Translations under genes and position numbers: made by a program
Assembly (NCBI GenBank): GCA_030432695.1
Contig: JAUILN010000001.1
Coordinates: forward strand, 496,001 to 560,000
Direction of reading: 5' to 3'
DNA: 64,000 bases
Source of the DNA: a bacterium
GTDB taxonomy: Bacteria > Planctomycetota > UBA1135 > UBA2386
Notes under the pieces: generated by a model
Told to the model about the DNA's origin: nothing
Seen by the model: the letters and a program-made list of their open reading frames with translations, nothing else
Database searches by the model: none
Part shown: positions 10,923 through 19,140 of the stretch, piece after piece
Numbering within the stretch: the first letter of the stretch is position 1
How the letters are laid out: every line of letters starts with the position of its first letter

Positions 10923-12506
10923 TCAGAACCGCACGGCCATCCGCCAGGTGGAGTAGACGACCTCGGGAGCCGGCGCGTTCGGGATGTAGACGACCTGCAG
11001 CGCGATCACCAAGCCGGTGGCGGTGAGCGGCGCCGGGCGGTTGATCCAGAAGTCGTCGTCGAACTGATCGAGCGTGCCGAGCGCTTCGATCGAGTACTGC
11101 CCGGTGCCCGGGGGTTCCTGGTTCACGTCGTTCGGGTCGACGGTCCACGAGTGCAGGTAGAGCTGGCCGCTACGCGCGTTGACCGGGAGCATCTGGCGGA
11201 GCCCGTCGAGGTTGTGGACCTGGATCCCGAACCAGGCCTTCCGACCTTGCTGGAACCACTTCGAGACGCTCATGCCGAAGGACACCGGGATCGGCGTGTC
11301 CTGTCCTTCGATCGGCGCGGCCTGCAGGGCAGGGAGGGAGTTCTCGGGGTCCTCGTTGCAGATCGCGTCGACGTCGTCGATGTCGCGGATGCCGATGCGG
11401 TTGCGCAGGTCGGTGCCGTCGCCGTTGACCGCGTCGTGGACCGCGACGACCCCGGTGGAGTCCTTCACCAGGATGCGGATCTGCGAGGGCAGGGTGCCGA
11501 CACCGCCTTGTGGGGCGACCGTCGGGAGCTTGTCGGAGAACAGCAGCGTGCGCAGGTAGCCGCTGCTGGACTGCGCCTGGGCGTCGAAGGCGATCGCGTC
11601 GATGTCCGTCGGTTCGGGCTCGCTCTCGGCGTGGAGGTCGGACGGCAGGAACTCGACGGTGATCTCGCCCCAGCTTGCCGTGGCCGGCGACCAGACGGTC
11701 TTGAAGATCGTCGCCGCGGTGACGTGTGCCGGCAGCACGCTGGCATGGAAGCGCGTTGCGCCCTCCGCGTTCAGATAGGCCAGCGAGCCCGGCGTCACCG
11801 AGAAGTACAACTCGTAGTCGACCCGCACGATCGAGCCGTCCGGCGGACTGTCCGCCAGGAAGTTCATGAAGGTGTCGATCGCGGTGATGTCGTCCGACGC
11901 CTGCAGGCCGAGGTGCTCGTGTCCGTCGACCAGGTAGGCCTGGTCGATGAACTGCGGGCCGGTGCCGATGTTGTATTCGAACCAGTAGCTGTAGAGGTCG
12001 GCGGAGATGTCGGTGGTGATCCCCGAGCGGAGCCGCGGCGGTGTGCCCGGCAGGCCCGGCTGGCCCTGGGCCAGGGGCGCGCTCTGGTCGAGCGAGACCA
12101 CCACGTTGACCCAGCTCGGCACCCCGGTGGGCGTCGTGCCGCTCGAGTCGAAGCCGATCCGGTACTGGCCGCCTACCTCGGTGGTGGGCAGCAGGTCGTT
12201 GCCGGTGGAGATCGCGTCGAAGCGCACGTCGCCCGCGGCGGCCTGCGGGAACACGCCGCCCGGACCGTAGATGCGGTAGCGCGGCCGCGAACTGCCGACG
12301 GCCGCGAACGGGGCGGGGCGGGCGGTCTGCTCGCCGGCGATGCGGCGGACGAGGTCCGGCTCGGCCTCGACCATCAGGCCGTGGCCCATGCCGCTCAGCG
12401 CGTCACGCGGGATGTAGGGGGTGGCGGGCGGTGGATCGCCCTGCGCGGCGAGCGCGCCGGCGAGCAGCAGACCGGAAGACGTCAGGGTGCGGAGGAAGGA
12501 AGCCAT
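10923..12506 (-). CDS. Secreted protein of unknown function, last gene of a sigma-kinase operon
   Basis: A 527-residue protein with a signal peptide (about 4-22, ending LAAQG). It is predicted extracytoplasmic, with no membrane segment after the signal and no recognisable enzyme motif. Sequence features include a Gly/Pro-rich region around 155-175 and many Asp/Thr-rich loops consistent with beta structure. The extreme C-terminus (ATGLVIALQVVYIP ... STWRMAVRF) resembles the terminal module shared by other secreted proteins in this window. The ATG at 12504-12506 starts the signal peptide and lies 11 bases after the kinase stop codon, so the gene is probably the third member of the sigma-kinase operon. 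It may be exported cargo or the kinase output, but that is conjecture. Confidence 0.65.
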   Translation of the reverse strand: MASFLRTLTSSGLLLAGALAAQGDPPPATPYIPRDALSGMGHGLMVEAEPDLVRRIAGEQTARPAPFAAVGSSRPRYRIYGPGGVFPQAAAGDVRFDAISTGNDLLPTTEVGGQYRIGFDSSGTTPTGVPSWVNVVVSLDQSAPLAQGQPGLPGTPPRLRSGITTDISADLYSYWFEYNIGTGPQFIDQAYLVDGHEHLGLQASDDITAIDTFMNFLADSPPDGSIVRVDYELYFSVTPGSLAYLNAEGATRFHASVLPAHVTAATIFKTVWSPATASWGEITVEFLPSDLHAESEPEPTDIDAIAFDAQAQSSSGYLRTLLFSDKLPTVAPQGGVGTLPSQIRILVKDSTGVVAVHDAVNGDGTDLRNRIGIRDIDDVDAICNEDPENSLPALQAAPIEGQDTPIPVSFGMSVSKWFQQGRKAWFGIQVHNLDGLRQMLPVNARSGQLYLHSWTVDPNDVNQEPPGTGQYSIEALGTLDQFDDDFWINRPAPLTATGLVIALQVVYIPNAPAPEVVYSTWRMAVRF

Positions 12507-12517
12507 GGGGTCGGAAG

Positions 12518-14956
12518 TCACTTGGCCTTGGGGGGGCTGTCGTCGCCGCGGATCGCTTCCACGTCCGGGGCGAGGTGGTGTGCGAGTCGTTGGAGCCACG
12601 TGCGCAGCGCTGCGGTCTCCTCCGCCGAGAGGTCGGCGGGCATCCAGTCGTGGACCATCAGGAGCCGGCCCCAGTGGGCCGGGTCCGTCGCGAGGATCGC
12701 CATCTGCTCGGCGAACGGCGGCGCGCCGTCGCGGATGCCCTGGGCGACCGCGGCGTCGAACGGGTCGGCGGTGCCGGTCTCGCGCCAGATCGGCATCGCT
12801 CGCTGGATCTCGGCGCGGGCCGCTGCCAGGTCGTCGGCGCCGATGCGCTCGAGGGCTCGGTTGAACAGGATGTGTGCTTCGTAGCGGGCGCGTTCGCCAG
12901 GGTCGAACGGTGCGCGTCGGAGCAGGTCTTCGACGTCCTCGATCGCGGTGGGATCGCCGTGCCGATGCAGCTCGAGCAGCGTGGCGATGCGCGTCCGGTA
13001 GGGATTGAGCGCGTCGGGCCGGAGCGCGATGGCACGCTCCGAGGTCGCCAGGGCGCCGGCGAGGTCACCGAGGCGACGTGCGCAGAGCGTGGCGTTGTTG
13101 AGCAGGGTGAACGAGGTCGGCGCCAGTGCCAGGCCTGCGGCGATCACGTCGCGGGCCTCTGCATAGCGCTGTTGGAGCAGCAGGGCCTGGCCGACGAAGT
13201 GCGCGGTGCTCGCGGTCCGGGTGCCGAGGCGGGTCTCGAACCCCAGCAGCGCCTCCTGCAGGCGTCGACCCTCGTCGATCCGCTCCGCGCCGCGGGTCGC
13301 GTTCGCGGCGCGGAAGCGCAGCGCGAAGGCCAGCAACTGCGAGGGCGGGTGGTCGGCGGCCTCGAGAGCCTCACGCCAGTTCGCCGCCGCGGCGGCGCTG
13401 CCGTCGCGGTAGAGGTGGATCGCCACCAGCCAGGTGTCGCCCGGGCTCTGCGGCTCGGGCAGGCCGTCGACCGAGAGGGCGCCGGCGCCGTCGTCGTTCG
13501 CGTGGGCGCGGTAGCGGCGGGCGAGTTCGCGGGTGACCGGCGTGTCCTCGTCGGCGGCCAGTCGCTCGAATTCGTCGGCGGCGCGCTGCCACTCGCCCTG
13601 GTCGAAGGCGAACAGGGCGCGCCGGCCGCGGGAGGCCACCGGCCAGACGCCGAGCGTCGTCGCCCGGTCCAGCCGGCGCTCCAGGTCTTCGCGACGACCC
13701 GGGTCCTCGACCGCGCGTCCCGACGATCCCAGGCCGAGCATCGGCTCCTCGTAGCGCCAGTTGTCGAGCCACAGCGCCACGCGGCGCTGGCGATCGGCCT
13801 CCCGCCACGCCAAGACGGCCCACGTTCCCAGCGCGAGCAACGCCATGGCCAGCGCACCACGGAACGCCGGTGCTCGGAAGATCGCGCCGATCCGGCGGCG
13901 CAGTGGTCCCACGTAGCGCGCGGTGGTCGGTCGGAACTCCAGGAACGCGTCGAGGTCGGCGGCCAGCGCGTCGGCGCTCGGGTAGCGCTGCCGAGGATCG
14001 CGGGCGAGGCCCTTGTCGAGGATCGCCTGGAGGTCGCGCGGCAGGTCGGGGCGGCGTCCGACCGCGAGTGGCGGGGCGTGGTGCGGGATGCGCGCGGCGA
14101 TCTGCGAGGGCGAGCCTTCGTACGGCGGCTGGCCGGTGAGCAGATGGTAGAGCGTCGCGGTCAGGCCGTAGACGTCGGCGGCCGGAGCCGGCGGCGTTCC
14201 CGGCCGCAGTTGCTCGGGCGCCATGTAGGCCGGCGTCCCCGGTCCGCGGTCACCGCTCGCCAGCGTGGAGTGGTCGCTCAACGCGGCGATGCCGAAGTCG
14301 ATCAGCACCGGTGGTCCGTCGCGGCGGACCATCACGTTGGATGGCTTCACGTCGCGGTGGTAGACGCCGGCGGCGTGCGCGGTGGCGAGGCTGCGTGCGA
14401 CGTCGCGGCACAGCTCGACCGCTTCGCGGACCGGGCTCTGCCGTTCGAGCCGGTCGTCGAGCGGCGCGCCGGGCACCAGCTCCATCACCAGGAACGGCCG
14501 GCCGTCGGCGGTCTCGCCGCGGTCGTGGATGGTGACGATTCCCGGATCGTTGAGGGTCGCGAGCGCCCTCGCCTCGCGGGCGAAGCGTTGCGCGGCTTCG
14601 TCGGGGCGGCTCGACGCGCCGCGCAGGACCTTCACCGCGACCGGTCGCTGCAGCTCACGGTCGAGGCCGCGGTAGGCGATTCCCATGGCGCCCGCCCCGA
14701 GTCGGGCCAGCAGCAGGTAGCGGTCGGCGAGCGTCGTGCCGACCAGGTCGTCGGTCGCGGTCTCGCCGCCGCGCAGGTCACCGATGCGCCGCGAGGCCCC
14801 CAGGGCTTCCCGCACCGCGGCCAACAGGTCGGGGCGCTCCGCGCACAGCGCCTCGAGGTCCGGTTCCGCACCGGCGTCCTGCTGCTCCAGGGCGTCGGCG
14901 ATCAGATCCAGCAGCTCGGGGTCGTCGCCCCCGGAGACCGTGTGGTCGAGGCTCAA
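12518..14956 (-). CDS. Membrane-anchored Ser/Thr protein kinase with a C-terminal TPR-like region
   Basis: An 812-residue Hanks-type kinase. Residues about 11-57 form a small acidic helical domain common before planctomycete kinases. The catalytic domain (80-340) has a glycine loop LGAGAMG (86-92), VAVKV with Lys109, the catalytic loop HRDVKPSN (200-207), DFG (220-222) and APE (246-248), so it should be active. A transmembrane helix lies at 366-384. The C-terminal 420 residues are alpha-helical and repeat-like (TPR-type) and would lie outside the cytoplasm, probably as a sensor or binding domain. The start is TTG, overlapping the stop of the sigma-factor gene as TTGA, so the two are translationally coupled. 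ECF factors coupled to such kinases are a known planctomycete signalling arrangement, with the kinase thought to modulate the sigma factor. Confidence 0.9.
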   Translation of the reverse strand: MSLDHTVSGGDDPELLDLIADALEQQDAGAEPDLEALCAERPDLLAAVREALGASRRIGDLRGGETATDDLVGTTLADRYLLLARLGAGAMGIAYRGLDRELQRPVAVKVLRGASSRPDEAAQRFAREARALATLNDPGIVTIHDRGETADGRPFLVMELVPGAPLDDRLERQSPVREAVELCRDVARSLATAHAAGVYHRDVKPSNVMVRRDGPPVLIDFGIAALSDHSTLASGDRGPGTPAYMAPEQLRPGTPPAPAADVYGLTATLYHLLTGQPPYEGSPSQIAARIPHHAPPLAVGRRPDLPRDLQAILDKGLARDPRQRYPSADALAADLDAFLEFRPTTARYVGPLRRRIGAIFRAPAFRGALAMALLALGTWAVLAWREADRQRRVALWLDNWRYEEPMLGLGSSGRAVEDPGRREDLERRLDRATTLGVWPVASRGRRALFAFDQGEWQRAADEFERLAADEDTPVTRELARRYRAHANDDGAGALSVDGLPEPQSPGDTWLVAIHLYRDGSAAAAANWREALEAADHPPSQLLAFALRFRAANATRGAERIDEGRRLQEALLGFETRLGTRTASTAHFVGQALLLQQRYAEARDVIAAGLALAPTSFTLLNNATLCARRLGDLAGALATSERAIALRPDALNPYRTRIATLLELHRHGDPTAIEDVEDLLRRAPFDPGERARYEAHILFNRALERIGADDLAAARAEIQRAMPIWRETGTADPFDAAVAQGIRDGAPPFAEQMAILATDPAHWGRLLMVHDWMPADLSAEETAALRTWLQRLAHHLAPDVEAIRGDDSPPKAK

Positions 14957-15627
14957 GTCCGGGCTCCGATCCGGATGCCGCGGCGCGCGAGTCGGGTGGT
15001 CAGGCGCGCGTAGGCGCGGTAGTAGGCCTTGCGCGCGGCATCCTCGCTCGGGAAGCCGAGGTCTCGCGCCAGGGCGGCGTAGCCCGAGCGGTCTTCGAAG
15101 CGGCCCAAGATCAGGCTGCGTTCGCGACCTGGGAGGTCGGCCAGCACGGAGTAGAACAGGTGGGACTCCTCCTCCTGGGTGAGTTGTTCGAGTGGCTCCT
15201 GGGTCGGATCGGCAGGCTCGCAGGCGTTCGTCCGGTGTTCGTCGCGGCGCCGGTCGCGGCGCACCGCCTCGTGGAAGCGGACCAGATCGCGGAGCCGGTT
15301 GCGCACCACCGCGGTGAGGTAGGCGACGAACTGGCCCTCGGTCTCGCCCTCGAACCGGGACATGTCGCGGAGCACGCTGCGGCAGCTCTCCTGTACCAGA
15401 TCGCCGGTGGTCAGCATCGGCAGGAGCCAGGGCTGGCCGGTGCGGGGGCCGGCCTGGATCTCGCGGTGGGCCAGCCGTTCGACGGTCGGGTAGTAGGTGT
15501 CGAACAGCCGGTCGAGGGCCGGCTGGTCACCACCTCGCGCCGCGGCGAGGGTCTGCTGGAAGTCGTCGGGCACGGCCAAGGGCGGGGTCGGGAGGGCAGG
15601 GAGGGGCGGGGCCGGGCGGCCGGACAC
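14953..15627 (-). CDS. ECF-type RNA polymerase sigma factor
   Basis: About 224 residues, of the ECF subgroup found with Ser/Thr kinases in planctomycetes. Region 2 covers DRLFDTYYPTVERLAH, LTTGDLVQESCRSVLRDM and FVAYLTAVVRNRLRDLVRFH. Region 4 covers LPGRERSLILGRFEDRSGYA ... FPSEDAARKAYYRAYARL. The start is uncertain. GTG at 15627 follows a -10-like TACCCT by 12 bases; GTG at 15573 would start just before the conserved FQQTLAAARGGD; the open frame goes on to 15762 but would then overlap the divergent gene at 15738. It is the first gene of the operon with the kinase (4-base overlap) and the secreted protein. Confidence 0.85.
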   Translation of the reverse strand: MSGRPAPPLPALPTPPLAVPDDFQQTLAAARGGDQPALDRLFDTYYPTVERLAHREIQAGPRTGQPWLLPMLTTGDLVQESCRSVLRDMSRFEGETEGQFVAYLTAVVRNRLRDLVRFHEAVRRDRRRDEHRTNACEPADPTQEPLEQLTQEEESHLFYSVLADLPGRERSLILGRFEDRSGYAALARDLGFPSEDAARKAYYRAYARLTTRLARRGIRIGART

Positions 15628-15639
15628 GTTCTGGAGGTG

Positions 15640-15645
15640 AGGGTA
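15640..15645 (-). promoter_or_regulatory. -10-like hexamer TACCCT upstream of the ECF sigma factor
   Basis: On the minus strand TACCCT lies 12 bases before the GTG at 15627. It supports that start over the longer open frame. Pattern only. Confidence 0.3.
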
Positions 15646-15737
15646 GCCCCGGATACAGGACAGGAAATCGTCTGCGGATCGACGGCCCGGCCCGAGATGG
15701 TGGCGGGACGGCCGACACCTCCGCATCCTGTCGGGCC

Positions 15738-16250
15738 GTGACCGGCCCACTGCACACCGCACTCCAGGACTACGACGGCCGCCACACGGACGTGCTGGAG
15801 TGGATCCGCGACGGCATCGAGCCGGTGCCGCCGGTGCTCGACGAAGCGATCGTGCTGGCCGCCGATCCGCAGCGGCTGCTCGCGGACGGCGCGACCTGGG
15901 TGCTGCGCGCCTGGGTCGAGGGCGGAGCGGACCTGGACGCAGCTGCGGTCGGTCGGCTGGCGCGGATCCTGCCCCGGATCGCCGCGGACCATGCGCGCCA
16001 GCATGTCTGCCAGATCGTACGGCGGATCGACGTTCCGGCGCGGCATGCCGCGGCGTTCGCGGTCTTCCTCGAGAACTGCCGCCAGAGCCCGCGGCCGTTC
16101 CTGCGGGCGTGGGCCGTCGATGGTCTGTATCGGTTGGCGGTGGCGCACCCGCGCTACGCGGCGGAGGCCGAGCTGGCGCTGCGGGCGGCGCGCGAGGACC
16201 CGGCGGCGTCGGTGCGGGCTCGGGTGCGGCGCATCGAAGCCGGCGATTGA
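15738..16250 (+). CDS. Small alpha-helical HEAT-like protein of unknown function
   Basis: A 170-residue soluble protein beginning with GTG. It is almost entirely helical, with alternating Ala/Leu/Arg-rich amphipathic segments such as RAWVEGGADLDAAAVGRLA and FLRAWAVDGLYRLA. A terminal helix pair resembles HEAT repeats (AREDPAASVRARVRRIEAGD). I do not recognise a specific family. HEAT-like proteins usually mediate protein-protein contacts. It is divergent from the ECF operon, with the starts about 110 bases apart, and converges on the large repeat protein whose stop lies 10 bases after its own. There is no signal peptide, so it should be cytoplasmic. Confidence 0.6.
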   Translation: MTGPLHTALQDYDGRHTDVLEWIRDGIEPVPPVLDEAIVLAADPQRLLADGATWVLRAWVEGGADLDAAAVGRLARILPRIAADHARQHVCQIVRRIDVPARHAAAFAVFLENCRQSPRPFLRAWAVDGLYRLAVAHPRYAAEAELALRAAREDPAASVRARVRRIEAGD

Positions 16251-16260
16251 GGGCCGGCGA

Positions 16261-18912
16261 TCAGCCGCCCTGCAGCGCGGCCTCGAGCTGCGCGCGGGTC
16301 AAGGAGGCGCGGATCTGCTGGGGGGTGGCGGTGTCGACGATCTCGATGCGCTGGGGGGCGCCGACACCCGTGGTCCGGGTGCCCTCCGGTCCCTGGGAGT
16401 GCAGTCGCCAGTGCACTTCGTAGCGGCCGGGCTCGGGAAGTTCGAGGCGGGCCGCGCCCTGCGGGTCGGCGTCGGCGTGGAGACGCTGGTCCCAGGGACG
16501 GCTACCGCGCATCGACGAACTGCCGCGCACGCCGCGCACCGAGTAGCCGACCTCGGTGGTCCACGGATCCTCGAGACGCGTGAGCCGTGCTTCCAAGCGA
16601 TGCTCGGTGCCGGCTGGGCAGGCGTCGGGTGCGACCTGCAGGACGACCTCGGGGGCCCGCGGCAGGACGACCTCGCCGCCATCACGCAGGCCGCGGTGGT
16701 GCGTCGAGCGGAAGCCATCGGCGTAGACGAACAGGTCGACGGTGTCGCTCGCCGCGAGGATCCGGCCGGCGCCGTGTGCCACTTCGAGGCCCTCGAAGTT
16801 GCGACGAGGGTGGCCAGGTGGCGGCTCCGACTCGATCAGGGCGACTGCGTCAGGGATCGGGTTGCCCTGTGCGTCGACCACGGTGAAGGCGATCGTGTGC
16901 AGCGTGTCGGTCAGGTCGATGGTGCCCACGTCGGTGGTCTCGCCGCCGACGATGCGCAGGTCGGATCGGGTCGCGACGGGTCCCGGGAAGCCGTACAGGC
17001 GCAGCGCCAGCGATACCGTGCCCGGCTCGAGCGATGGGAACCGGAAGCTACCGCCGAGGCTCGGGGCGTCGGTGCGCGCCCCGCTGCTGCCGTGGACCAC
17101 CTCGAGCTGCAGGTGGATCGGTGCGTCGGTGGCAGGCAGCGAGACCTCGCCGCGCAGGCCGCCGGCCTGCTGCATCGTCACCAGCAGGTCGCGGACGCCG
17201 AGCGGGACCTCACCCGAGTTCGCGGGCACGTAGCCGTCCGCTTCGACGCTGGCGCGGAGCAAGGCCGACTCCGTGGCGCCGGAGATCGAGAACCGGCCGT
17301 CCGCGTCGCTGCGCGCCTCGCCACCCTGGATGCGGTCCCAGTAGAACGAGTCGACCTCGTCCGGATCGAAGACGACCTTGCCTTCGAGTTCGACCTCGGC
17401 GTTCTGGATCGGCTCGCCCCGCGCATCCACGACCCGTCCGGCGAGGAGCAGCGGCGGTGGGGTCATCGTCAGCGTGCCGAGGTCGTTGATGCCGGGGCGC
17501 AGCGGGGTCGGCACGTCGACTGCTGCGTGCAGGTCGCGGTCCTCGGCCCGGAACGCCATGTTGCGGGTCGCGTCCGGACCCAGGTCGTCGCTCGGCTCGA
17601 ACAGGACCACGCCGTCGGTGTCGGTCCGGATCGACAGGTAGCTCTGGCTCGACGAGTTCTCGCGCGACGCCTTGGCCACGACTCCTATCGACGTCTCTGT
17701 GATCGGCTGCGAGTCCTCGTCGACCAGGCGGGCGCGCAGCACCGGGGTGTCGCCGAACATCCGCACCCGGATCTCGACCTCCTGTCCGGGCGCGCGCGGT
17801 CCGTCCGCCTCGACCTCGGTCGCCTCGTTGGCGTTGTGGTGCTCGGCGGCGACGTCGAGGCCGAGTCCGAGGCCGACGGCCTCGAAGTGGGCGCGGCCGT
17901 CGACCGTCAGCGCGTACACGTCTTGCGCGATCGGATCGAGCTCGACCAGCGGGCTGCGGCGCGCCAGCGTGACCCGCGACTCCGCCTGCTCCAACGAGTC
18001 GACGACCACGGTGACCTTGCCGGTGGGCGGCATCACCAGGTCCAGCGGCTCGGTCGGGGGCACGGTCGGATCGAAGCGTACGAACACCGGTTCGGCGAGC
18101 AGCAGGTCGAGGCCGAGGGCGGCTTCGGTCACGGTGTCGTCGTCGTAGTGGACCGCGAGGCAGCGGGTGAGAACGCCGTCGAGGGTGAGCGTGCCGTCGG
18201 CCCCGGTCTGGCCCGACCAGGCGCTGCGCCAGTGGTTCCGCTCGTGGATGGTCAGGCGGAGCGGGGCTTCGGGCACCGGCGAGCCGTCGGCCGAGGTGAC
18301 GCGGACGGTGAGTGAGTTCGCGGTGGCGAGCTCGAGCTGGAGTGGGGAGCCGGGGCGCATGCGCACCCGCTGCCAGCCGGTGCGAATCGAGCCGTCGACG
18401 GCGACGTGGCGGGCTGCGACCACCGCCGCGCCCTCTCCACCGGTCGGCAGGTGGGTGGTCCCGTTCGCGTCGCTGTCGGCGCAGCGCGTGCCGATCTCCT
18501 CGAGGCGTTCGAACTGCGCGGCCACCGAGGCGGAATCGTCGACGCGGATCGGACGATCGCGCAGGGCGTCGAGGTCGACGAACCAGACGGCGGCGCCGGC
18601 GAGTGGCTGGGAATCCTCGGCGCGGACGACGCGCAGCGCGTGGCCGTCGAAGGCCGCGGCATCCCCGGAGGGCGAGGGATCGGGAGTCGCGGGTTTCGGG
18701 GTGTCGACGTCGCGGCGGGTGGCCGGATCCACCGCGGCCGCCTGCGGGTCGGCCTCGCGCTCCAGGCTGCGGCGACCGTCCGCTTCCGCGGTTGGCTGAG
18801 TCGGTCCGGGCCCCGAGGTGGCGGGGGGGAGGTCGGCGGGTTCGAGGAACAGGATGCCGGCGACCACGAGGGCGGCCATCAACAGAGAGAGCAGCAGGAG
18901 GGTTCTGACCAT
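16261..18912 (-). CDS. Membrane-anchored or exported protein with carboxypeptidase-regulatory-like repeats (paralog A)
   Basis: An 883-residue protein starting MVRTLLLLSLL. A single hydrophobic segment (about 4-24) acts as signal anchor or signal peptide. A Pro/Thr-rich, charged linker (about 25-80) precedes a long array of Ig-like domains of the carboxypeptidase-D-regulatory type. Recurrent cores are TVRVTSADGSPVPEAPLRL, LLAGRVVDARGEPIQNAEV and AFTVVDAQGNPIPDAVALI. No peptidase catalytic residues are present: these are the transthyretin-like accessory domains only. The ATG at 18910-18912 starts the hydrophobic segment; the open frame extends 18 codons further. It is a tandem paralog of the gene at 19141-21780, with about two thirds of residues identical where the two can be followed by eye. 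The role is probably cell-surface structure or binding. Confidence 0.78.
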   Translation of the reverse strand: MVRTLLLLSLLMAALVVAGILFLEPADLPPATSGPGPTQPTAEADGRRSLEREADPQAAAVDPATRRDVDTPKPATPDPSPSGDAAAFDGHALRVVRAEDSQPLAGAAVWFVDLDALRDRPIRVDDSASVAAQFERLEEIGTRCADSDANGTTHLPTGGEGAAVVAARHVAVDGSIRTGWQRVRMRPGSPLQLELATANSLTVRVTSADGSPVPEAPLRLTIHERNHWRSAWSGQTGADGTLTLDGVLTRCLAVHYDDDTVTEAALGLDLLLAEPVFVRFDPTVPPTEPLDLVMPPTGKVTVVVDSLEQAESRVTLARRSPLVELDPIAQDVYALTVDGRAHFEAVGLGLGLDVAAEHHNANEATEVEADGPRAPGQEVEIRVRMFGDTPVLRARLVDEDSQPITETSIGVVAKASRENSSSQSYLSIRTDTDGVVLFEPSDDLGPDATRNMAFRAEDRDLHAAVDVPTPLRPGINDLGTLTMTPPPLLLAGRVVDARGEPIQNAEVELEGKVVFDPDEVDSFYWDRIQGGEARSDADGRFSISGATESALLRASVEADGYVPANSGEVPLGVRDLLVTMQQAGGLRGEVSLPATDAPIHLQLEVVHGSSGARTDAPSLGGSFRFPSLEPGTVSLALRLYGFPGPVATRSDLRIVGGETTDVGTIDLTDTLHTIAFTVVDAQGNPIPDAVALIESEPPPGHPRRNFEGLEVAHGAGRILAASDTVDLFVYADGFRSTHHRGLRDGGEVVLPRAPEVVLQVAPDACPAGTEHRLEARLTRLEDPWTTEVGYSVRGVRGSSSMRGSRPWDQRLHADADPQGAARLELPEPGRYEVHWRLHSQGPEGTRTTGVGAPQRIEIVDTATPQQIRASLTRAQLEAALQGG

Positions 18913-19046
18913 GGTGGATCTCGGGTCGGTCTTGGGCGTCAGGACCCCCGGACGCATCCCCACCATCCGGATCAGGGAGATGCTCCTCGCGGCGCCGGTG
19001 GTCCGTGCGAGGGAGTTGGTGCGTCGAGGTGGAATTCCGTGGGGAC

Positions 19047-19052
19047 TACACT
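19047..19052 (+). promoter_or_regulatory. -10-like TACACT in front of the gene fossil
   Basis: TACACT followed by nine bases and an ATG, exactly the arrangement in front of the intact peptidase gene at 21899. It supports duplication of the promoter with the gene start. Confidence 0.35.
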
Positions 19053-19061
19053 CCTCTCACC

Positions 19062-19140
19062 ATGCGGACGTCACTCCGCGCCGTGTGCGGCTTCTTCGGT
19101 TTCCTCGTCACGGTGGGTTCCCTCTCGGGACGAGCGGACG
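19062..19140 (+). pseudogene. Fossil 5' end of the neighbouring X-Pro-peptidase-like gene, left by tandem duplication
   Basis: An ATG here opens a short frame that begins MRTSLR and continues into a hydrophobic signal-peptide-like stretch (FFGFLVTVGS). The intact hydrolase at 21899 begins with the same six residues and a similar hydrophobic stretch. The upstream DNA is also alike, with CTACACT and a short pyrimidine-rich spacer before ATG in both. The frame then runs into the 3' end of paralog B and stops at 19181, so no functional product is likely. The simplest reading is that a tandem duplication copied the anchored repeat gene, the divergent promoter region and the first about 75 bases of the hydrolase gene. 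A real 39-residue peptide gene is the alternative, but less likely. Confidence 0.6.
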
